From NCBI GenBank assembly GCA_938039765.1, contig CALHTV010000049.1:1-6821 (forward strand): a stretch of DNA of 6,821 nucleotides, given 5' to 3'. This stretch comes from an uncultured Dictyoglomus sp. GTDB taxonomy: Bacteria; Dictyoglomota; Dictyoglomia; Dictyoglomales; Dictyoglomaceae. The position numbers and the translations under genes are program-made. Shown piece by piece: positions 4,882 through 6,821 of the stretch. How positions within the stretch are numbered: the first letter of the stretch is position 1; the number at the start of each line of letters is the position of its first letter. The notes beneath the pieces are model-generated. The model saw only the letters and a program-made list of their open reading frames with translations. It had not been told where the DNA came from and did no database searches.

Positions 4882-6821
4882 ATGGTAGAGAAGAGCAAAA
4901 TAATTTTAGTGGGATTAGAAAAAGAAATGGAAAATTCTTACCTCGATTACGCCATGAGCGTAATCGTAGGTAGAGCACTGCCTGATGCAAGAGATGGATT
5001 AAAGCCCGTACAAAGAAGAATCATCTACTCCATGTACGAATCAGGAATGTTCCATAATAAAACATACAAAAAGAGTGCTCACATAGTAGGTAACGTACTT
5101 GGAAGGTATCACCCTCATGGAGATGCTGCTGTATACGAAGCTTTAGTAAGAATGGCTCAAGACTTTTCCTTCAGATACCCTCTTATTGATGGGCATGGCA
5201 ATTTTGGCTCCATTGATGGAGATGAGCCAGCAGCTATGAGGTATACAGAGGTAAGGCTTTCTCCTATAGCCTCCGAACTAATAGCAGATATAGAAAAAAA
5301 TGTTGTTGACTTTGTTCCAAATTACGATAATTCTTTAAAAGAACCTGTAGTATTACCCACCAAAGTACCTCAATTGTTGATGAATGGCTCATCTGGCATT
5401 GCAGTAGGCATGGCAACAAACATTCCACCTCATAACTTAGGTGAACTCATAGATGCTTTGCTGTATATTATAGAAAAACCAGAAGCTGAAATAGAAGAAC
5501 TTTTGAATTTCATAAAAGGGCCTGATTTTCCAACAGGAGGAATTATTATAGGAAAAAAAGGGATAAGAGAAAGTTATCTAACAGGCAAGGGAAAATTAAC
5601 AATAAGAGGAAAGGTAAAAATTGAAGAGAATAAAAAAGGAGATAAAGCTATTATAGTTACAGAAATACCATATATGGTAAATAAGGCAAATCTTCTTACC
5701 CAAATAGCAGAATTAGTTCAGGAGAAGAAATTAACAGGAATAAAAGACTTAAGAGATGAATCTGATAGACATGGAATAAGAGTGGTAATAGAGCTCAAAA
5801 AAGAAGCTGATCCTAATATAGTGTTAAACCAACTTTACAAACATACTCAATTAGAGACTACTTTTGGAGTCATAATGCTAGCTATACTCGATGGACAACC
5901 TAAAATATTCAACTTAAAGGAATTATTAAACATTTTTCTTGATCATAGAAAAGAGGTAGTTGTAAGAAGAACAAAATTCGATCTTGAGAAAGCAAAAGGA
6001 AGAGCTCATATCTTAGAAGGATTACTTATAGCTTTAGACCATCTAGACGAGATTATAACTATAATTCGACAATCAGAAAATGCTGACACAGCAAGAGAAA
6101 AATTGATGGTTGCCTATAGACTAACCCAACCGCAAGCTCAAGCCATCCTTGAGATGAGATTACATCAGCTCACAAAATTGGAAAAAGAAAAACTAATTGA
6201 AGAGATGAGAGAAATTAAAGAAACAATTATAAAACTTGAAAAAATTCTCAGTGATGAAAAAGAGTTATGGAAAGTAATCTCTGAAGAATTAAGAGAAATA
6301 AAGAAAAAATATGCTGATAATAGAAAAACTATGATTGAGGAAGAGGAAAAAACAGAGATCACTGTTGAAGATCTGCTCCCTGACAATCCAGAGGTGGTAT
6401 GCCTAACTCATGAGGGATATATAAAAAGACTTCCTCTTTCCACTTATCAAATACAAAGGAGGGGAGGAAAAGGCCTTAATACTTTAGCTAACAATGGTTC
6501 TGATGTTATAACATCCTTTGTTGTAACTTCTACCAGAAGCAACTTGTTCCTCTTTAGTAGTAAAGGAAAAGTCTATTCTATAAAGACCTATGAGTTAGAT
6601 GAAACCTCTAGACAGAGTAAAGGAGTCTCTCTCAAAGAGTATATAGGTATAAATGGAGACGAAAAAATAACAGAAATTATATCCTTAAATCAAATACCAA
6701 AGGATTTGTACTTTCTCTTTGTTACCTCTAAGGGTATTGTTAAAAAAACCCTTGTAGAGGAATTTGAAAATGTAAGAAAAACCGGAATATATGCTATAAA
6801 GATAAATGAGGAGGATCATCT
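4882..6821 (+). CDS. gyrA: DNA gyrase subunit A, 3' end outside window
   Basis: The frame is open from ATG 4882 to the right edge, giving 646 residues plus two bases of the next codon. GyrA is the breakage-reunion subunit that, with GyrB, introduces negative supercoils using ATP. Seen in order are [20 protein letters not shown] (20-39), the winged-helix region with [17 protein letters not shown] (77-93), the catalytic tyrosine Y121 in [10 protein letters not shown], the tower domain (about 160-340), the long coiled coil (about 345-480) and the start of the C-terminal beta-pinwheel. The GyrA box QRRGGKG at 525-531 is intact, which argues for gyrase rather than ParC (topoisomerase IV). At the positions of E. 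coli Ser83 and Asp87 there are A82 and E86. The ribosome binding site is weak: GGAG (4863-4866) is 15 bases from the ATG, with only AAAGA closer. The ATG fits the usual N-terminal length. It follows thiN by 85 bases and may have its own promoter. Confidence 0.96.
   Translation, partial: MVEKSKIILVGLEKEMENSYLDYAMSVIVGRALPDARDGLKPVQRRIIYSMYESGMFHNKTYKKSAHIVGNVLGRYHPHGDAAVYEALVRMAQDFSFRYPLIDGHGNFGSIDGDEPAAMRYTEVRLSPIASELIADIEKNVVDFVPNYDNSLKEPVVLPTKVPQLLMNGSSGIAVGMATNIPPHNLGELIDALLYIIEKPEAEIEELLNFIKGPDFPTGGIIIGKKGIRESYLTGKGKLTIRGKVKIEENKKGDKAIIVTEIPYMVNKANLLTQIAELVQEKKLTGIKDLRDESDRHGIRVVIELKKEADPNIVLNQLYKHTQLETTFGVIMLAILDGQPKIFNLKELLNIFLDHRKEVVVRRTKFDLEKAKGRAHILEGLLIALDHLDEIITIIRQSENADTAREKLMVAYRLTQPQAQAILEMRLHQLTKLEKEKLIEEMREIKETIIKLEKILSDEKELWKVISEELREIKKKYADNRKTMIEEEEKTEITVEDLLPDNPEVVCLTHEGYIKRLPLSTYQIQRRGGKGLNTLANNGSDVITSFVVTSTRSNLFLFSSKGKVYSIKTYELDETSRQSKGVSLKEYIGINGDEKITEIISLNQIPKDLYFLFVTSKGIVKKTLVEEFENVRKTGIYAIKINEEDH

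Noticed and set aside
6165..6386. 73-codon minus-strand reading frame inside gyrA
   Set aside because: It is antisense to the GyrA coiled coil; its Ser/Phe/Ile-rich product is the mirror of Lys/Glu-rich codons.

Overview
The window looks like a piece of an AT-rich chromosome from a thermophilic bacterium. The basis is: heavy use of AGA/AGG for arginine, very GC-rich tRNA stems in an AT-rich background (one acceptor stem is all G-C), a TrpB2-type tryptophan synthase beta chain, and Lys/Glu-rich proteins. A Dictyoglomus-like organism is my best guess from overall character; I could not search a database, so treat it as a guess. No mobile element, CRISPR array, phage gene or sign of recent transfer is visible.

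Layout, left to right. (1) Minus strand, positions 1-312: the 5' part of a coiled-coil protein that resembles the C4 zinc-ribbon/DUF164 family and runs off the left edge. (2) A gene-poor AT-rich stretch of about 300 bases. (3) Minus strand: a two-gene tRNA unit, tRNA with CAU anticodon followed by tRNA-Val(CAC), both with encoded CCA, driven by a near-consensus -35/-10 promoter. (4) Minus strand: trpB2, ending in a strong hairpin just upstream of the tRNA promoter. (5) A 223-base divergent intergenic region holding the promoter and structured leader of trpB2 and the start signals of cysE. (6) Plus strand: cysE (serine O-acetyltransferase). (7) Plus strand: a TPP riboswitch with a perfect 17-bp terminator controlling thiT-thiN, whose coding regions overlap by 8 bases. 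(8) Plus strand: gyrA, starting 85 bases after thiN and cut by the right edge.

How it works together. ThiT is the thiamine-binding S-component of an ECF transporter, and ThiN converts the imported thiamine directly to TPP. TPP then shuts the operon off through the riboswitch, making a self-contained salvage loop. The ECF energising module (EcfA, EcfA', EcfT) is not in the window and must be elsewhere. trpB2 and cysE face away from each other and both use L-serine, one with indole to make tryptophan, the other with acetyl-CoA to make O-acetylserine for cysteine. gyrA is a housekeeping neighbour.

Most of the window is ordinary chromosomal housekeeping. The items most worth a second look are the roughly 90-residue insertion in ThiT (an extra membrane hairpin with a coiled-coil tip), the strand-exchange design of the TPP riboswitch with a duplicated 8-mer, the trpB2 leader with mutually exclusive pairings, and the thi promoter whose extended -10 overlaps the cysE stop codon. 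I saw no convincing new multi-gene system.
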